Assembly: GCF_003594915.1 (NCBI RefSeq) | Contig: NZ_QZCS01000004.1 | Coordinates: forward strand, 349,040 to 413,039 | DNA from: Enterobacter chuandaensis | GTDB lineage: Bacteria; Pseudomonadota; Gammaproteobacteria; Enterobacterales; Enterobacteriaceae | Direction of reading: 5' to 3' | DNA length: 64,000 nt | Part shown: positions 48,941-60,004 of the stretch, piece by piece | How positions within the stretch are numbered: the stretch's first letter is position 1 | Layout of the letters: the number at the start of each line of letters is the position of its first letter | The notes under the pieces: generated by a model | Databases searched by the model: none | What the model saw: only the letters and a program-made list of their open reading frames with translations | Told to the model about the DNA's origin: nothing | Translations under genes and position numbers: made by a program

Positions 48941-49708
48941 TCAGGCGTCGCTTTGCTCCCGTTCGGCGATCTCTTCTTTCTCTTCAGGCGGCGGCGTGAG
49001 CGGGCCGCAGAACCGTTCCGCAAGCCAGGTGGCCAGCGTTACCAGCATCCAGGAGAGCAGCGTAGCGACCACCAGATCCCGCGGCCAGTGCATCCCCAGC
49101 AATAAGCGGCTACCCATTACACCCGTTGCCCAGGCCAGTAACACCGCGATGGTGATTGTGCGTCGCCTTGGCCAGAGCAGCCCGACGGCCAGCAACGCCC
49201 AGCTTGCTGCAAACATTGTGTGGCCAGAAGGAAACGCGAAACCCGTCTCTTTTTGCCAGTGTTTACGCAGGAATTTAGGAATATCGTCCTGTTCCGCAAG
49301 CTGTTCTTTTACCAGCGCACCGCGATCTTTACGCTTTAAAGTGTAGAACTCATCCACCGGAACATGGTGTGCTTTTTCCAACCAGACGACAAACGGCCTG
49401 GGCTCCTGAACGTGGTCTTTTACCCATGACTTCACGCCCTGCCCAATAACGATTGCGCCACCGAGGATGGCAAAGAGCATCAGCGCCGCGCGCAGTCGAA
49501 AGCGCAGACACCACAGAAACCAGCCGCAGAGAAGGACGTGGGTAATAATTCCCCACGGCTGCGTGACCGTTTCCGTCACCCAGTACAACGTTTTAAGCCA
49601 GGTAACATTCTGTCCGGGCTGCCACATCCAGCCGGATACCCATACGGCCAAAGGCATAATCAGTAAAATGGCCGCACCTGCTGCCGTACGTCTGGCGATA
49701 GAAAGCAT
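48941..49708 (-). CDS. pgpB: Phosphatidylglycerophosphatase B / undecaprenyl pyrophosphate phosphatase
   Basis: PAP2-family inner-membrane phosphatase acting on PGP, undecaprenyl pyrophosphate and other lipid phosphates from the periplasmic side. The 255 residues have six membrane helices and all three PAP2 motifs: KSWVKDHVQEPRP near 97-109, PSGHT near 163, and SRLLLGMHWPRD near 198-210. The ATG at 49708 with AAGGAGA six bases upstream is preferred over a frame opening 11 codons earlier. Divergent from ribA. Confidence 0.96.
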   Translation of the reverse strand: MLSIARRTAAGAAILLIMPLAVWVSGWMWQPGQNVTWLKTLYWVTETVTQPWGIITHVLLCGWFLWCLRFRLRAALMLFAILGGAIVIGQGVKSWVKDHVQEPRPFVVWLEKAHHVPVDEFYTLKRKDRGALVKEQLAEQDDIPKFLRKHWQKETGFAFPSGHTMFAASWALLAVGLLWPRRRTITIAVLLAWATGVMGSRLLLGMHWPRDLVVATLLSWMLVTLATWLAERFCGPLTPPPEEKEEIAEREQSDA

Positions 49709-49905
49709 GTCTTCTCCTTTTTCGCTAAGCCCCACAATCATAACTGAAATTCATTCAATGAGTGGATATGTCGGATCGTGCGTTTAACGTTCATATAGCA
49801 TGGTGCCCATTAGGCGAACGTGCTGAGCTTGTGGCAAAATGAACAGATACAGAAAGCAAAACAGGCGCAAGGCACGAAACGTGTCAGCCTACTCTGGAGA
49901 ATCAC

Positions 49906-50496
49906 ATGCAGCTTAAACGTGTGGCAGAAGCCAAACTGCCAACCCCATGGGGCGATTTCCTGATGGTGGGATTTGAAGAACTGGCAACCGGACAGGATCA
50001 TGTCGCGCTGGTCTATGGTGACATTTCAGGACAGACGCCGGTGCTGTCCCGCGTCCATTCGGAGTGTTTGACGGGCGATGCGTTGTTCAGCCTGCGCTGT
50101 GATTGCGGTTTCCAGCTGGAAGCGGCCCTTACCCATATCGCCGAAGAAGGCCGCGGCGTGCTGCTTTATCACCGTCAGGAAGGTCGTAATATTGGTCTGC
50201 TGAATAAAATCCGCGCTTACGCGCTTCAGGATCAGGGCTACGATACGGTTGAAGCCAACCATCAGCTTGGCTTTGCCGCTGACGAGCGTGATTTCACCTT
50301 GTGCGCCGATATGTTCAAGCTGCTGGGCGTGGACGAAGTTCGTCTGCTGACCAATAACCCGAAAAAAGTGGAGATCCTCACCGAAGCCGGGATCAACATC
50401 GTCGAACGCGTGCCGCTGATTGTGGGCCGCAACCCGAAAAATGCCCACTACCTCGATACCAAAGCCGCCAAAATGGGCCATCTGCTGAAAGAGTAA
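49906..50496 (+). CDS. ribA: GTP cyclohydrolase II
   Basis: First step of riboflavin synthesis: opens GTP to a diaminopyrimidine with loss of formate and pyrophosphate. The 196 residues include the zinc cysteines in [20 protein letters not shown] (Cys54, 65, 67), the RQEGRNIGL catalytic loop near 94 to 103, and [10 protein letters not shown] near 147. A CTGGAGAATCAC ribosome site precedes the ATG. It is a single gene with a strong shared terminator. Confidence 0.98.
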   Translation: MQLKRVAEAKLPTPWGDFLMVGFEELATGQDHVALVYGDISGQTPVLSRVHSECLTGDALFSLRCDCGFQLEAALTHIAEEGRGVLLYHRQEGRNIGLLNKIRAYALQDQGYDTVEANHQLGFAADERDFTLCADMFKLLGVDEVRLLTNNPKKVEILTEAGINIVERVPLIVGRNPKNAHYLDTKAAKMGHLLKE

Positions 50497-50500
50497 AAGT

Positions 50501-50531
50501 AAAAAGCCCGGCGGAAATGCCGGGCTTTTTT
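50501..50531. terminator. Bidirectional terminator between ribA and acnA
   Basis: AAAAAGCCCGGC and GCCGGGCTTTTT form a 12-bp stem with a six-base loop, A-run on the left and T-run on the right, serving both convergent genes. Confidence 0.92.
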
Positions 50532-50532
50532 A

Positions 50533-53208
50533 TCAATCCAGCATCTTACGGATCACGTAATGTAAAATTCCGTCATTCTGGTAATAGGTTAGCTCGGTTG
50601 CCGTATCAATGCGACACCGGCATTCCAGCACCTCGCTTTTCCCATCCGCGCGCGTTAACTTCACCGGCACCGTTTTGCCAGGCTCCAGGTTTTGCAGGCC
50701 GCTAATATCAATCTGCTCTTCTCCGGTCAGGCCCAGCGTTTTACGCGTGATGCCCTGCGGGAATTCAAGCGGCAGGATCCCCATGCCGATCAGGTTTGAG
50801 CGGTGAATACGTTCGAACGATTCGGCGATAACCACGCGAACGCCGAGCAGGCGCGGACCTTTTGCCGCCCAGTCACGGCTGGAGCCGGAACCGTACTCTT
50901 TCCCGGCGATCACCGCCAGTGGCGTACCTTCCTGTTGATATTTGACGGCCGCATCATAAATCGACACGACTTCCGTCCCTGGCAGATGGCGCGTCATGCC
51001 CCCTTCCACGCCCGGCACCATTTCGTTGCGGATGCGGATGTTGGCAAACGTCCCGCGCATCATTACTTCATGGTTACCACGCCGTGAGCCGTAGGAGTTA
51101 AAATCACGGCGTTCAACGCCCCGGCTTTGCAGATAACGGCCCGCCGGGCTGTCGGCTTTAATGCTGCCCGCAGGCGAAATATGGTCGGTTGTGACGGAAT
51201 CTCCCAGCATCGCCAGAATGCGCGCACCGTGGATATCCCGAAGCGGTGCAGGCTCGGCCAGCATTTCATCGAAGAACGGTGAGAGGCGAATATAGGTCGA
51301 GTCGTCCTGCCAGTCATAGGTATCTGAACCCACAACGTTGATGGCTTTCCATTCCGGCGTGCCTTCAAACACTTCCGCGTACTCCTTGCGGAACATCTCG
51401 GTGGAGACTTTTTCAACCGCCAGCGCGATTTCACGCGCGGACGGCCAGATATCTTTCAGGTAGACCGGGTCATTCTTGCGGTCATGGCCAATAGGATCGG
51501 TCGCCAGGTTGATATTCATGTTCCCGGCCAGCGCGTACGCCACCACCAGCGGTGGCGAGGCCAGCCAGTTGGTTTTCACCAGCGGATGAATACGTCCTTC
51601 AAAGTTACGGTTACCGGAAAGGACTGCGCCAACCGTCAGATCGCCCTGCTTGATCGCCGTTTCAATAGGCTCAGGCAGCGGGCCGGAGTTACCGATGCAG
51701 GTGGTACAGCCGTAGCCCACGAGGTTAAAGCCCAGCTCGTCAAGATACGGCGTCAGTCTGGCCTGCGCCAGGTAATCCGATACCACCTTAGAGCCAGGTG
51801 CCAGCGAGGCTTTAACCCAGGGCTGTGGTTTAAGCCCCAGCTCAACCGCTTTTTTGGCCAGCAGACCGGCCGCCATCAATACACTGGGGTTTGAGGTGTT
51901 GGTGCAGGAGGTAATGGCGGCAATGACAACCGCGCCGTCCGGGAGCTGATACTGATGCCCGTTCAGAACATAGTCGATTGGGCGATGGTCCTTCTTCGCC
52001 ACGTTGACTTCCAGCTCGTTACTGGCGGCAAACGCTTTTGGCACGTCGGTTAACGCCACGCGATCCTGCGGACGTTTTGGTCCAGCGAGGCTCGCCTCCA
52101 CGCTCCCCATGTCCAGCTCAAGCGAGCTGGTGAAGACCGGTTCATCGCCTGGATTGCGCCACATTCCCTGCGCTTTGGTGTAGGCCTCAACCAGGGCAAC
52201 CTGCTCTTCGCTGCGTCCGCTCAGACGCATGTACTCCAGCGTGACATCATCAATGGGGAAAAAGCCGCAGGTTGCGCCATATTCCGGCGCCATATTTGCA
52301 ATTGTTGCGCGATCGGCGAGCGGCAGTGAATCCAGCCCGTCGCCATAGAATTCGACAAACTTGCCTACCACGCCATGCTTACGCAGCATCTGGGTGACGG
52401 TTAGCACCAGATCGGTGGCGGTAATGCCTTCAGACAGTTTGCCTGTCAGCTTGAAGCCCACGACATCAGGAATGAGCATGGAAACCGGCTGACCGAGCAT
52501 GGCGGCTTCCGCTTCGATTCCGCCGACACCCCAGCCCAGCACGCCAAGGCCGTTAATCATGGTGGTGTGGGAGTCGGTGCCCACCAGCGTGTCCGGATAA
52601 GCCACCCACTCTTTGTCCTGTAATTCACTCCAGACGGCTTTGCCCAGATACTCAAGATTAACCTGGTGGCAAATACCGGTTCCCGGTGGAACCACGCTAA
52701 AGCGGCTGAACGCCTGCTGGCCCCACTTCAGGAAAACATACCGCTCGTGGTTACGTTCCATTTCCAGACGCACGTTTTCACCAAAGGCGTCGTCATCACC
52801 AAAGTGGTCAACGGTTACGGAGTGGTCAATCACGAGGTCGACGGGGGAAAGCGGGTTCACTTTAGCCGTATCGCCGCCGAGGCGTTTAACCGCCTCACGC
52901 ATGGCGGCGAGATCCACCACGGCAGGCACACCGGTAAAGTCCTGCATCAGGACCCTTGCCGGGCGGTAGGCAATTTCTCTGTCGGCATGGGCATTCTTAA
53001 GCCATCCCGCCAGCGCCTGAATATCGTCGAGAGTAACGGAATCACCGTCCTGCCAGCGTAAGAGGTTTTCCAGCAAAACTTTCAAGGACTTGGGTAAACG
53101 CGAAATGTCCCCAAGTGTTCTGGCAGCCAGCGGCAGGCTATAGTAGTGCCAGGTTTTATTTTCTGCCTGTAACGTGTCCTTACTGGCTTCGCGTAGGGTT
53201 AACGACAT
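50533..53208 (-). CDS. acnA: Aconitate hydratase A
   Basis: Iron-sulfur aconitase of the IRP1-like class, the more oxidation-stable, stress and stationary-phase isozyme. The 891 residues carry the cluster cysteines in [11 protein letters not shown] near 435 and [10 protein letters not shown] near 501-504, the active-site [19 protein letters not shown] region near 213, and the C-terminal swivel domain with [17 protein letters not shown] near 775. The frame runs 42 codons further upstream, but the ATG at 53208 with AAGGAGGAG before it gives the family N-terminus [11 protein letters not shown] and E. coli length. Confidence 0.98.
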   Translation of the reverse strand: MSLTLREASKDTLQAENKTWHYYSLPLAARTLGDISRLPKSLKVLLENLLRWQDGDSVTLDDIQALAGWLKNAHADREIAYRPARVLMQDFTGVPAVVDLAAMREAVKRLGGDTAKVNPLSPVDLVIDHSVTVDHFGDDDAFGENVRLEMERNHERYVFLKWGQQAFSRFSVVPPGTGICHQVNLEYLGKAVWSELQDKEWVAYPDTLVGTDSHTTMINGLGVLGWGVGGIEAEAAMLGQPVSMLIPDVVGFKLTGKLSEGITATDLVLTVTQMLRKHGVVGKFVEFYGDGLDSLPLADRATIANMAPEYGATCGFFPIDDVTLEYMRLSGRSEEQVALVEAYTKAQGMWRNPGDEPVFTSSLELDMGSVEASLAGPKRPQDRVALTDVPKAFAASNELEVNVAKKDHRPIDYVLNGHQYQLPDGAVVIAAITSCTNTSNPSVLMAAGLLAKKAVELGLKPQPWVKASLAPGSKVVSDYLAQARLTPYLDELGFNLVGYGCTTCIGNSGPLPEPIETAIKQGDLTVGAVLSGNRNFEGRIHPLVKTNWLASPPLVVAYALAGNMNINLATDPIGHDRKNDPVYLKDIWPSAREIALAVEKVSTEMFRKEYAEVFEGTPEWKAINVVGSDTYDWQDDSTYIRLSPFFDEMLAEPAPLRDIHGARILAMLGDSVTTDHISPAGSIKADSPAGRYLQSRGVERRDFNSYGSRRGNHEVMMRGTFANIRIRNEMVPGVEGGMTRHLPGTEVVSIYDAAVKYQQEGTPLAVIAGKEYGSGSSRDWAAKGPRLLGVRVVIAESFERIHRSNLIGMGILPLEFPQGITRKTLGLTGEEQIDISGLQNLEPGKTVPVKLTRADGKSEVLECRCRIDTATELTYYQNDGILHYVIRKMLD

Positions 53209-53337
53209 AAGCTCCTCCTTAATTACAGAGATGTCCTGACAATCATCAGGGCCGTAATTAAAGATAACACAAAGATGTCGTAACGTTTTGATAACAACCC
53301 AAATTGATAAATTTAGGAATGGTCCAGAGGGCACTAA

Positions 53338-53363
53338 AACAAAAAACCTCGCCGCAGCGAGGT
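53338..53363 (-). terminator. Terminator after ymiC
   Basis: On the minus strand AACCTCGC-TGCG-GCGAGGTT is followed by TTTTTG. It ends the small-protein transcript before acnA, so acnA has its own promoter in 53209-53337. Confidence 0.85.
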
Positions 53364-53371
53364 TTTATCAT

Positions 53372-53470
53372 TTAGCGGAAGGCCAGCCAGATGAGCTGAC
53401 TCCAGAACAGAATCGACAGGGTAAAAACGCCGATCCATGACCAGTATTTGTGAGACGTCATGTTATTCAT
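53372..53470 (-). CDS. ymiC: Small membrane protein YmiC
   Basis: A 32-residue single-helix membrane protein found by translating the minus strand: MNNMTSHKYWSWIGVF followed by TLSILFWSQLIWLAFR and a stop. It matches E. coli YmiC in size, position and the KYWSW motif ahead of an aromatic helix. Function unknown. A second in-frame ATG lies one codon upstream at 53473. The ribosome site is weak. It is preceded by yciX and ymiA on the same strand and followed by a terminator. Confidence 0.75.
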   Translation of the reverse strand: MNNMTSHKYWSWIGVFTLSILFWSQLIWLAFR

Positions 53471-53608
53471 CATAGGGACACCAGGCATTATTTATTAAAC
53501 ATTCCGAGGCAGGTCCTCAGTGCTATATTGCTGATGTGTATTTATTAAAGAGTACAAAAGTGCACAGTCATTATTCAGACTAAATGCATCATTACGCAAT
53601 AAACTAAA

Positions 53609-53779
53609 TTATTGTTTTTTGGGTTCGTCTTCTGCGAACACATCAATAAAAGCTTGCTGCTGTGGCGTCAGCTTCCAGGATGCAGGCACGACTGTTGCGG
53701 GCGCCTTACGTCCTTTGTGAACCGTGTCATGAGGCTGACACATCTTTTTTACCGTTTCGGTGCGTACCGTCACTGCCAT
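53609..53779 (-). CDS. yciX: Small protein YciX-like
   Basis: 56-residue soluble protein starting MAVTVRTETVKKMCQPHDTV and ending FAEDEPKKQ. The conserved core is basic and proline-rich in the middle (GRKAPATVVPASWKLTPQQQ), with a short helix at the end. The ATG at 53779 has GGGG seven bases upstream, overlapping the end of ymiA. The yciX name rests on position between ymiA and acnA and on length, so it is less certain than its neighbours. Function unknown. Confidence 0.65.
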   Translation of the reverse strand: MAVTVRTETVKKMCQPHDTVHKGRKAPATVVPASWKLTPQQQAFIDVFAEDEPKKQ

Positions 53780-53781
53780 AT

Positions 53782-53922
53782 TTAACCCCAAAATTTCCAG
53801 GCCAGGAGAGCAACCATCACCCAGAACAGGGCGGAGACGAGAAAGACCGCCAGCCAGGCTTTACGCTTGAGCGCAGGATCCCTTTGCGGTTCTTCACTTC
53901 CTGAAGGCATTGCTAACCTCAT
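53782..53922 (-). CDS. ymiA: Small membrane protein YmiA
   Basis: 46-residue protein with a charged N-terminus (MRLAMPSGSEEPQRDPALKR) and one membrane helix (AWLAVFLVSALFWVMVALLAW) ending KFWG, closely matching E. coli YmiA. It ends two bases before the yciX start codon, so the two are almost certainly translated together. Function unknown; conservation of the ymiA-yciX-ymiC order beside acnA suggests a shared role. Confidence 0.85.
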   Translation of the reverse strand: MRLAMPSGSEEPQRDPALKRKAWLAVFLVSALFWVMVALLAWKFWG

Positions 53923-54260
53923 ACAATCGATATCACTTATCATTTAGGACCAAACAATTGGTACAATTAATCATCTGTTGAGATAAATCCTAAAGAAACT
54001 TTAGCCGAAAAGCCAGTGAATTTACGCATCAGGAGGTATGAAATATTCAATCTTTTGACCAGAAATAAATAATTGAAAAGAAAAATTTGCGTAGCGGTTA
54101 ATTAGTTTCTATTTTTGTCGCCAATTCACGACATTAAAACCACAACAACCAAAAGGATAATGACAATATATGGCAGGGGAAGTGCAGATGATGATAATTC
54201 TAATTTAGCTTTAAGCGGATATTTCGGTATCTTTCCCTGTGGGAAAGATACCGGGAGTGA
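53923..54260. other. Intergenic region between cysB and ymiA
   Basis: 338 bases, strongly AT-rich, with no convincing gene. It must hold the promoter of the ymiA transcript (minus strand) and the end of the cysB transcript, where a 13-bp hairpin lies at 54225-54253. A plus-strand frame through 54153 crosses into cysB antisense and is not supported. Confidence 0.6.
54225..54253 (-). terminator. Strong hairpin after cysB
   Basis: CGGTATCTTTCCC-TGT-GGGAAAGATACCG is a perfect 13-bp stem seven bases past the cysB stop. On the minus strand it is followed by AAATAT, not a T-run, so it may act as a 3' stabiliser or need Rho to terminate. Confidence 0.6.
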
Positions 54261-55250
<990 letters not shown>

Positions 55251-55371
55251 TTAGCGCACGCGGTCAATCGCTTAAGACGATTTGATAATAAGAAAAGGAT
55301 TAACTATAACCACTATATCATTTATAGCCTGACTGTATAGTACGGAACAAAAAATAATAATAAGGTAATAA

Positions 55372-55396
55372 AAAAGGGCCGGATGTCCGGCCCTTT
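55372..55396 (-). terminator. topA terminator
   Basis: On the minus strand AAAGGGCCGG-ACAT-CCGGCCCTTT is followed by TTTTATT, 26 bases after the topA stop. Confidence 0.9.
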
Positions 55397-55422
55397 CACA
55401 GGTAAGTTACGGTAAGGGAAGA

Positions 55423-58020
55423 TTATTTCTTGCCTTCAACCCATTTCCCGTCAACAAAGAAGGCTGACCATCCGGTCGCTTTGCCCTCTTTCTCTGCCGC
55501 TACGTACTGCTGCTTCGTTTTACGGCTAAAACGGACCACCGTCTTATTGCCTTCTGGATCCTGCTGTGGCGCATCGGCCAGATAACGCAGCTTCTCAGGC
55601 AGACGATCGCGGAAGCGATGCAGTTCTTCCACCAGCGGGGCGCGCGTTTCACGTGATTTCGGGAAGGTGTTGGCGGCCAGGAAGACACCTGCGGCACCAT
55701 CACGCAGCACAAAGTACGCGTCGGATTTTTCACACGGCAGTTCTGGCAGCGGAACCGGATCTTCCTTCGGCGGAGCCACTTCACCGTTACGCAGAATTTT
55801 GCGCGTGTTTTTGCACTCGTCGTTGGTGCAAGCCATGTACTTACCGAAACGCCCCATTTTCAGGTGCATTTCAGAGCCACATTTCTCGCACTCCACAATC
55901 GGGCCGTCATAGCCTTTAATGCGGAACTCACCCTCTTCGATCTCATACCCGTCACACGTTGGGTTGTTACCACAGACGTGCAGCTTACGTTTAGGATCGA
56001 TCAGGTAGCTGTCCATTGCCGTGCCGCATTTTTTGCAGCGGCGTTTCGCGCGCAGGGCGTTAGTTTCCGCATCGTCACCTTCTAGCACGTTGAGAACTTC
56101 GTTCTCCGGCACCAGATTGATGGTGGTTTTGCAGCGCTCTTTTGGTGGTAGCGCGTAGCCAGAGCAACCAAGGAACACGCCCGTGGTTGCGGTACGGATA
56201 CCCATCTTGCGACCACAGGTCGGGCAGTCGATGCTGGTCAGAACCATCTGGTTAGGCAGCATGCCACCCTCTTCAGGATCTTTCTCGGCTTTCTCAAGCT
56301 GGTCGGTAAAGTCGCTGAAGAAGCTGTCGAGAACTTTCTTCCACTCCGCTTTATGGCTGGCAACCTCGTCGAGGCTGTCTTCCATCTGCGCGGTGAAGTC
56401 GTAGTTCATCAACTCGCGGAAGTTGGCTTCCAGACGGTCGGTGACGATTTCACCCATTTTTTCCGCATAGAAACGACGGTTCTCAACACGCACGTAGCCG
56501 CGATCCTGAATCGTCGAGATGATTGACGCGTAGGTCGACGGGCGACCAATACCGCGTTTTTCCAGCTCTTTAACCAGGGATGCTTCACTAAAACGCGCAG
56601 GCGGCTTGGTAAAGTGCTGGGCAGGCACGAGGTCAACCAGAGAGAGCTCATCACCTTTATTCACCGCGGGCAGCGTACGGTCTTCATCACCTTTACGCAG
56701 CGCTGGCATCACTTTTGTCCAGCCGTCGAAGCGCAGGATACGACCGCGTGCCTTGAGACGGAAATCGCCCGCGCCGACAGTCAGCGTAGTGGAATCATAT
56801 TTCGCTGGCGTCATCTGACACGCAACGAACTGACGCCAGATGAGCTGATACAGTTTCTGGGCGTCGGCTTCCATATCCTTCAGCGACTCGGCTAATACAG
56901 AGACATCAGAAGGACGAATCGCTTCGTGCGCTTCCTGAGAATTCTCTTTGCTGGCGAACTGGTTAGCGGTTTCCGGCAGATATTTTTTACCGAAATTGTC
57001 GCTGATGTATCCGCGCACCATATTCACAGCGTCCTGGCTCAGGTTGGTGGAGTCAGTACGCATATAGGTGATGTAACCCGCTTCATACAAGCGCTGCGCC
57101 ATCATCATGGTTTTCTTCACGCCATACCCCAGACGGGTGCTCGCCGCCTGTTGCAGCGTGGAGGTGATGAACGGCGCGCCAGGCTTGCTGCTGGTCGGTT
57201 TATCTTCACGATCCAGCACCTGATAGCGCGCTTTTTCCAGCAGCGCCACGGCGGCCATGGTCTGGTCGCGGTTTTCAGGGCGGAAAGGCTTGTCGTTGTG
57301 GTGGCTTACCTGCAGCGGCAGCGCATCGCCACCCGGCGTGGTGACATTGGCGTCGACTTCCCAGAACTCTTCCGGCACGAAGGCTTTAATTTCGCGTTCA
57401 CGCTCAACGACAAGACGCACGGCTACAGACTGCACACGTCCTGCAGACAGACCACGTGCAACCTTTTTCCACAGCAGTGGAGAAACCATGTAGCCCACAA
57501 CGCGGTCCATAAAGCGACGCGCCTGCTGGGCGTTGACACGGTCGATATTCAGTTCGCCCGGCTTCTCAAACGCCTGACGAATCGCATTCTTCGTAATTTC
57601 GTTAAACACTACGCGGCTGTAGCGTTTGTCATCACCCCCGATCACTTCCCGCAGGTGCCAGGCAATGGCTTCCCCTTCGCGGTCAAGGTCGGTTGCGAGA
57701 TAGATGTGGTCTGCTTTTTCAGCAAGCTGCTTCAGCTCGTTAACGACTTTTTCTTTCCCGGGCAGCACTTCATATTGTGCGTCCCAGTTGTGCCATGGGT
57801 TCACACCCATGCGGTTGACAAGCGCGCTACGTTCATCCTTTTTAGGCTTTTTAGCCCCTTTGGTGGAGGTAGAGTCTGCGCTCTTTTTGCTGGCTGAGCC
57901 ACTGGTCGGCAAATCGCGGATGTGACCCACGCTGGACTTAACCACGTAGTCATTACCCAGATACTTATTGATCGTTTTGGCTTTTGCCGGGGACTCAACG
58001 ATGACGAGAGCTTTACCCAT
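55423..58020 (-). CDS. topA: DNA topoisomerase I
   Basis: Type IA enzyme that relaxes negative supercoils. The 865 residues contain the TOPRIM domain ([17 protein letters not shown] at 5-21 and [15 protein letters not shown] near 110), the active-site tyrosine in [12 protein letters not shown] near 319, and a C-terminal half with three four-cysteine zinc ribbons ([26 protein letters not shown]) and two ribbon-like repeats. A GTG two codons upstream is in frame; the ATG at 58020 matches the E. coli protein. Confidence 0.98.
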   Translation of the reverse strand: MGKALVIVESPAKAKTINKYLGNDYVVKSSVGHIRDLPTSGSASKKSADSTSTKGAKKPKKDERSALVNRMGVNPWHNWDAQYEVLPGKEKVVNELKQLAEKADHIYLATDLDREGEAIAWHLREVIGGDDKRYSRVVFNEITKNAIRQAFEKPGELNIDRVNAQQARRFMDRVVGYMVSPLLWKKVARGLSAGRVQSVAVRLVVEREREIKAFVPEEFWEVDANVTTPGGDALPLQVSHHNDKPFRPENRDQTMAAVALLEKARYQVLDREDKPTSSKPGAPFITSTLQQAASTRLGYGVKKTMMMAQRLYEAGYITYMRTDSTNLSQDAVNMVRGYISDNFGKKYLPETANQFASKENSQEAHEAIRPSDVSVLAESLKDMEADAQKLYQLIWRQFVACQMTPAKYDSTTLTVGAGDFRLKARGRILRFDGWTKVMPALRKGDEDRTLPAVNKGDELSLVDLVPAQHFTKPPARFSEASLVKELEKRGIGRPSTYASIISTIQDRGYVRVENRRFYAEKMGEIVTDRLEANFRELMNYDFTAQMEDSLDEVASHKAEWKKVLDSFFSDFTDQLEKAEKDPEEGGMLPNQMVLTSIDCPTCGRKMGIRTATTGVFLGCSGYALPPKERCKTTINLVPENEVLNVLEGDDAETNALRAKRRCKKCGTAMDSYLIDPKRKLHVCGNNPTCDGYEIEEGEFRIKGYDGPIVECEKCGSEMHLKMGRFGKYMACTNDECKNTRKILRNGEVAPPKEDPVPLPELPCEKSDAYFVLRDGAAGVFLAANTFPKSRETRAPLVEELHRFRDRLPEKLRYLADAPQQDPEGNKTVVRFSRKTKQQYVAAEKEGKATGWSAFFVDGKWVEGKK

Positions 58021-58419
58021 ATTCACCTTTACCTAATTTAATTCTTCCAGGAATACGCCGCACGTTGATTTCCCTTCCGCTGACGACGTGCCACTGATAT
58101 TGCGACTGCGTCAGGGGATATCAACCCCTATGTCTTACCGAACGTCAGAATGGCGACATCCAGGTCATTGAGTTATCGGGCATTTTTCTCATATCACAGT
58201 TCATTCGTGACGAATTCCCGGTTGAATGTCAAGCAATTCTGTTGCCAGAATGACGAAAGCGCACACTGTACCTGATAAAATTCGTTACGCAACTTTATTA
58301 GCATGCAAAAGCAAATCACGCCAACCTGCCCCCTGTCCCTTACCCCCTCACATTACAGGGAAAATTTGCCCCCAAAGCGCCTGCGGCGTAGACTATTGTC
58401 ACTGTTTAAGGAGTGGATT
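58021..58419. other. Divergent topA / yciN regulatory region
   Basis: 399 bases without a gene between two divergent start codons. It should carry several topA promoters as in E. coli and the yciN promoter (a TAGACT-type -10 near 58389). A short hairpin-forming segment AGGGGATATCAACCCCT lies at 58115 in the topA leader. Frames crossing this region on the plus strand are extensions of yciN without family support. Confidence 0.5.
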
Positions 58420-58671
58420 ATGCAGAATACGACCCAACCCATTGACCGTGCCTCTCTGCTTATCGAGGCGAACAAGCTCATTCGTGACCATGAAGATACG
58501 CTGGCGGGCATTGAAGCCACCGGTGTTGAACAGCGTAATGGCGTGCTGGTGTTCAGCGGTGAATACTTCCTTGACGAGCAGGGGTTACCTACCCCGAAAA
58601 GCACCGCCGTGTTTAACATGTTTAAATACCTGGCACATGCGCTTTCAGAGAAATATCACCTGGTCGATTAA
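58420..58671 (+). CDS. yciN: Small conserved protein YciN (DUF2498)
   Basis: 83-residue cytoplasmic protein of unknown function. After a variable start ([14 protein letters not shown]) it carries the conserved [24 protein letters not shown] centre, given here by its ends, and the [20 protein letters not shown] segment, ending KYHLVD, as in E. coli YciN. The frame opens 39 codons earlier, but the ATG at 58420 has AAGGAG close by and gives family length. Confidence 0.94.
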   Translation: MQNTTQPIDRASLLIEANKLIRDHEDTLAGIEATGVEQRNGVLVFSGEYFLDEQGLPTPKSTAVFNMFKYLAHALSEKYHLVD

Positions 58672-58673
58672 TG

Positions 58674-58704
58674 CAAAACGCGAGGCTTGTGCCTCGCGTT
58701 TTTG
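58674..58704. terminator. Bidirectional terminator between yciN and sohB
   Basis: ACGCGAGGC-TTGT-GCCTCGCGT, a 9-bp stem with AAA on the left and TTTT on the right, serves the convergent genes. Confidence 0.88.
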
Positions 58705-58705
58705 T

Positions 58706-59752
58706 TTACAGCAACGGTTTTTGTCCGCGCTGTAGCCAGCGAAGCAGCAGGCGGTCCGCGCTTTCTGCCGCACTGTTGGTAAAGCGGTCCATCAGTCGCT
58801 TACGCTGGGTAAAGCGCACGCCTACCAGTTCCCGGCCTTCCATCAGGTTGAGCAGCAGGTCGTCGCTGGTACCCACTTCATCCACCAGCCCTTTTTCCTG
58901 CGCCTGGATGCCGTACCAGTGCTCACCCGTTGCCACCTGCTCAATATCCAGCGTTGGGCGCATGCGGTGTACGAAGTCTTTAAACAGATGGTGGGTTTCA
59001 TTCAGATCTTCACGGAATTTTTGACGCCCTTCTTCCGTGTTTTCCCCCAGCAGCGTCAGCGTGCGTTTGTACTGACCCGCCGTGTGAAGTTCGATATCAA
59101 TCTCTTTATTTTTCAGGAAGCGGTTAAAGTTGGGGATCTGTGCAACCACGCCAATTGAACCAATGATGGAGAACGGCGCCGCAACAATTTTGTCCGCTAC
59201 GCAGGCCATCATATAGCCGCCGCTCGCTGCGACTTTGTCTACGGCAACGGTCAACGGGATCTGCTTCTCCCGCAGGCGCTGCAGCTGTGAGGCCGCCAGT
59301 CCGTAACCGTGCACCACCCCGCCCGGGCTCTCAAGACGCACCACCACCTGATCCTGCGGTGTTGCCACCGCCAGAACGGCGGTCACCTCTTCGCGCAGCG
59401 AGGCGACTTCGTGTGCATCCATACTGCCTTTAAAATCGATCACATAGACGCGGGGTTTTGCGTCAGCCTGAGGCGTCGCGAGCTTTGCTTTCGCCTTCGC
59501 GGCTTTGGCTTCCTGCTTATGTTTTTTCTTCTGGGCTTTCAGCCACAGCTTCTGCTGATGGCTATCAAGCAGCGAGAGGGACATCTCTTCCTGCATCTCT
59601 TTATACTGCTCGCTCAGGCGGGTAATGCGTAACTCCCCACGCTGACGTTTGCGCTGCGTCAGGTTGACAATCAGAACGGCAACCACGGCAATGGCAATCA
59701 CCACCGTCGCGATTTTGGCCAAAAACAACCCATATTGAGAAAGTAATTCCAC
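58706..59752 (-). CDS. sohB: Inner-membrane peptidase SohB (S49 family)
   Basis: Signal-peptide-peptidase-like serine protease; in E. coli extra copies suppress loss of the periplasmic protease DegP. The 348 residues have an N-terminal membrane anchor (GLFLAKIATVVIAIAVVAVL), a lysine- and alanine-rich linker (QEAKAAKAKAKLA), and the S49 domain with the likely catalytic serine in KVAASGGYMMACV near 180 and lysine in AGQYKRTLTLLGEN near 232. Both possible starts are GTG; the one at 59752 lies behind AAGGTGG and fits the E. coli start. Confidence 0.94.
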   Translation of the reverse strand: MELLSQYGLFLAKIATVVIAIAVVAVLIVNLTQRKRQRGELRITRLSEQYKEMQEEMSLSLLDSHQQKLWLKAQKKKHKQEAKAAKAKAKLATPQADAKPRVYVIDFKGSMDAHEVASLREEVTAVLAVATPQDQVVVRLESPGGVVHGYGLAASQLQRLREKQIPLTVAVDKVAASGGYMMACVADKIVAAPFSIIGSIGVVAQIPNFNRFLKNKEIDIELHTAGQYKRTLTLLGENTEEGRQKFREDLNETHHLFKDFVHRMRPTLDIEQVATGEHWYGIQAQEKGLVDEVGTSDDLLLNLMEGRELVGVRFTQRKRLMDRFTNSAAESADRLLLRWLQRGQKPLL

Positions 59753-60004
59753 GCGTTCCACCTTGATTTAACCACGAATCTTTTACGGCAGTGTACAACA
59801 GCCCCTGCCTTTGCGTCTCGCCCGTGACATTACCTCTGCGAGCCGCCTTCAGGAATCCCCACGCTGCGGTTTAAATATTTGCAAATTGTTAATTTTACAG
59901 TAATACGTCCTGTAGACTGATTGAATTCTCATGCTAATTCGGGCATAAAGCCGAAAAGTCATTATGAAGGCGTCATTGAGACAGCGTGCGCCTGAGGAGT
60001 CACC

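Noticed and set aside
58226..58735. Long plus-strand frame over the topA-yciN gap
   Set aside because: It is a different frame from yciN and runs through the yciN-sohB terminator into sohB antisense; yciN itself has full family support.
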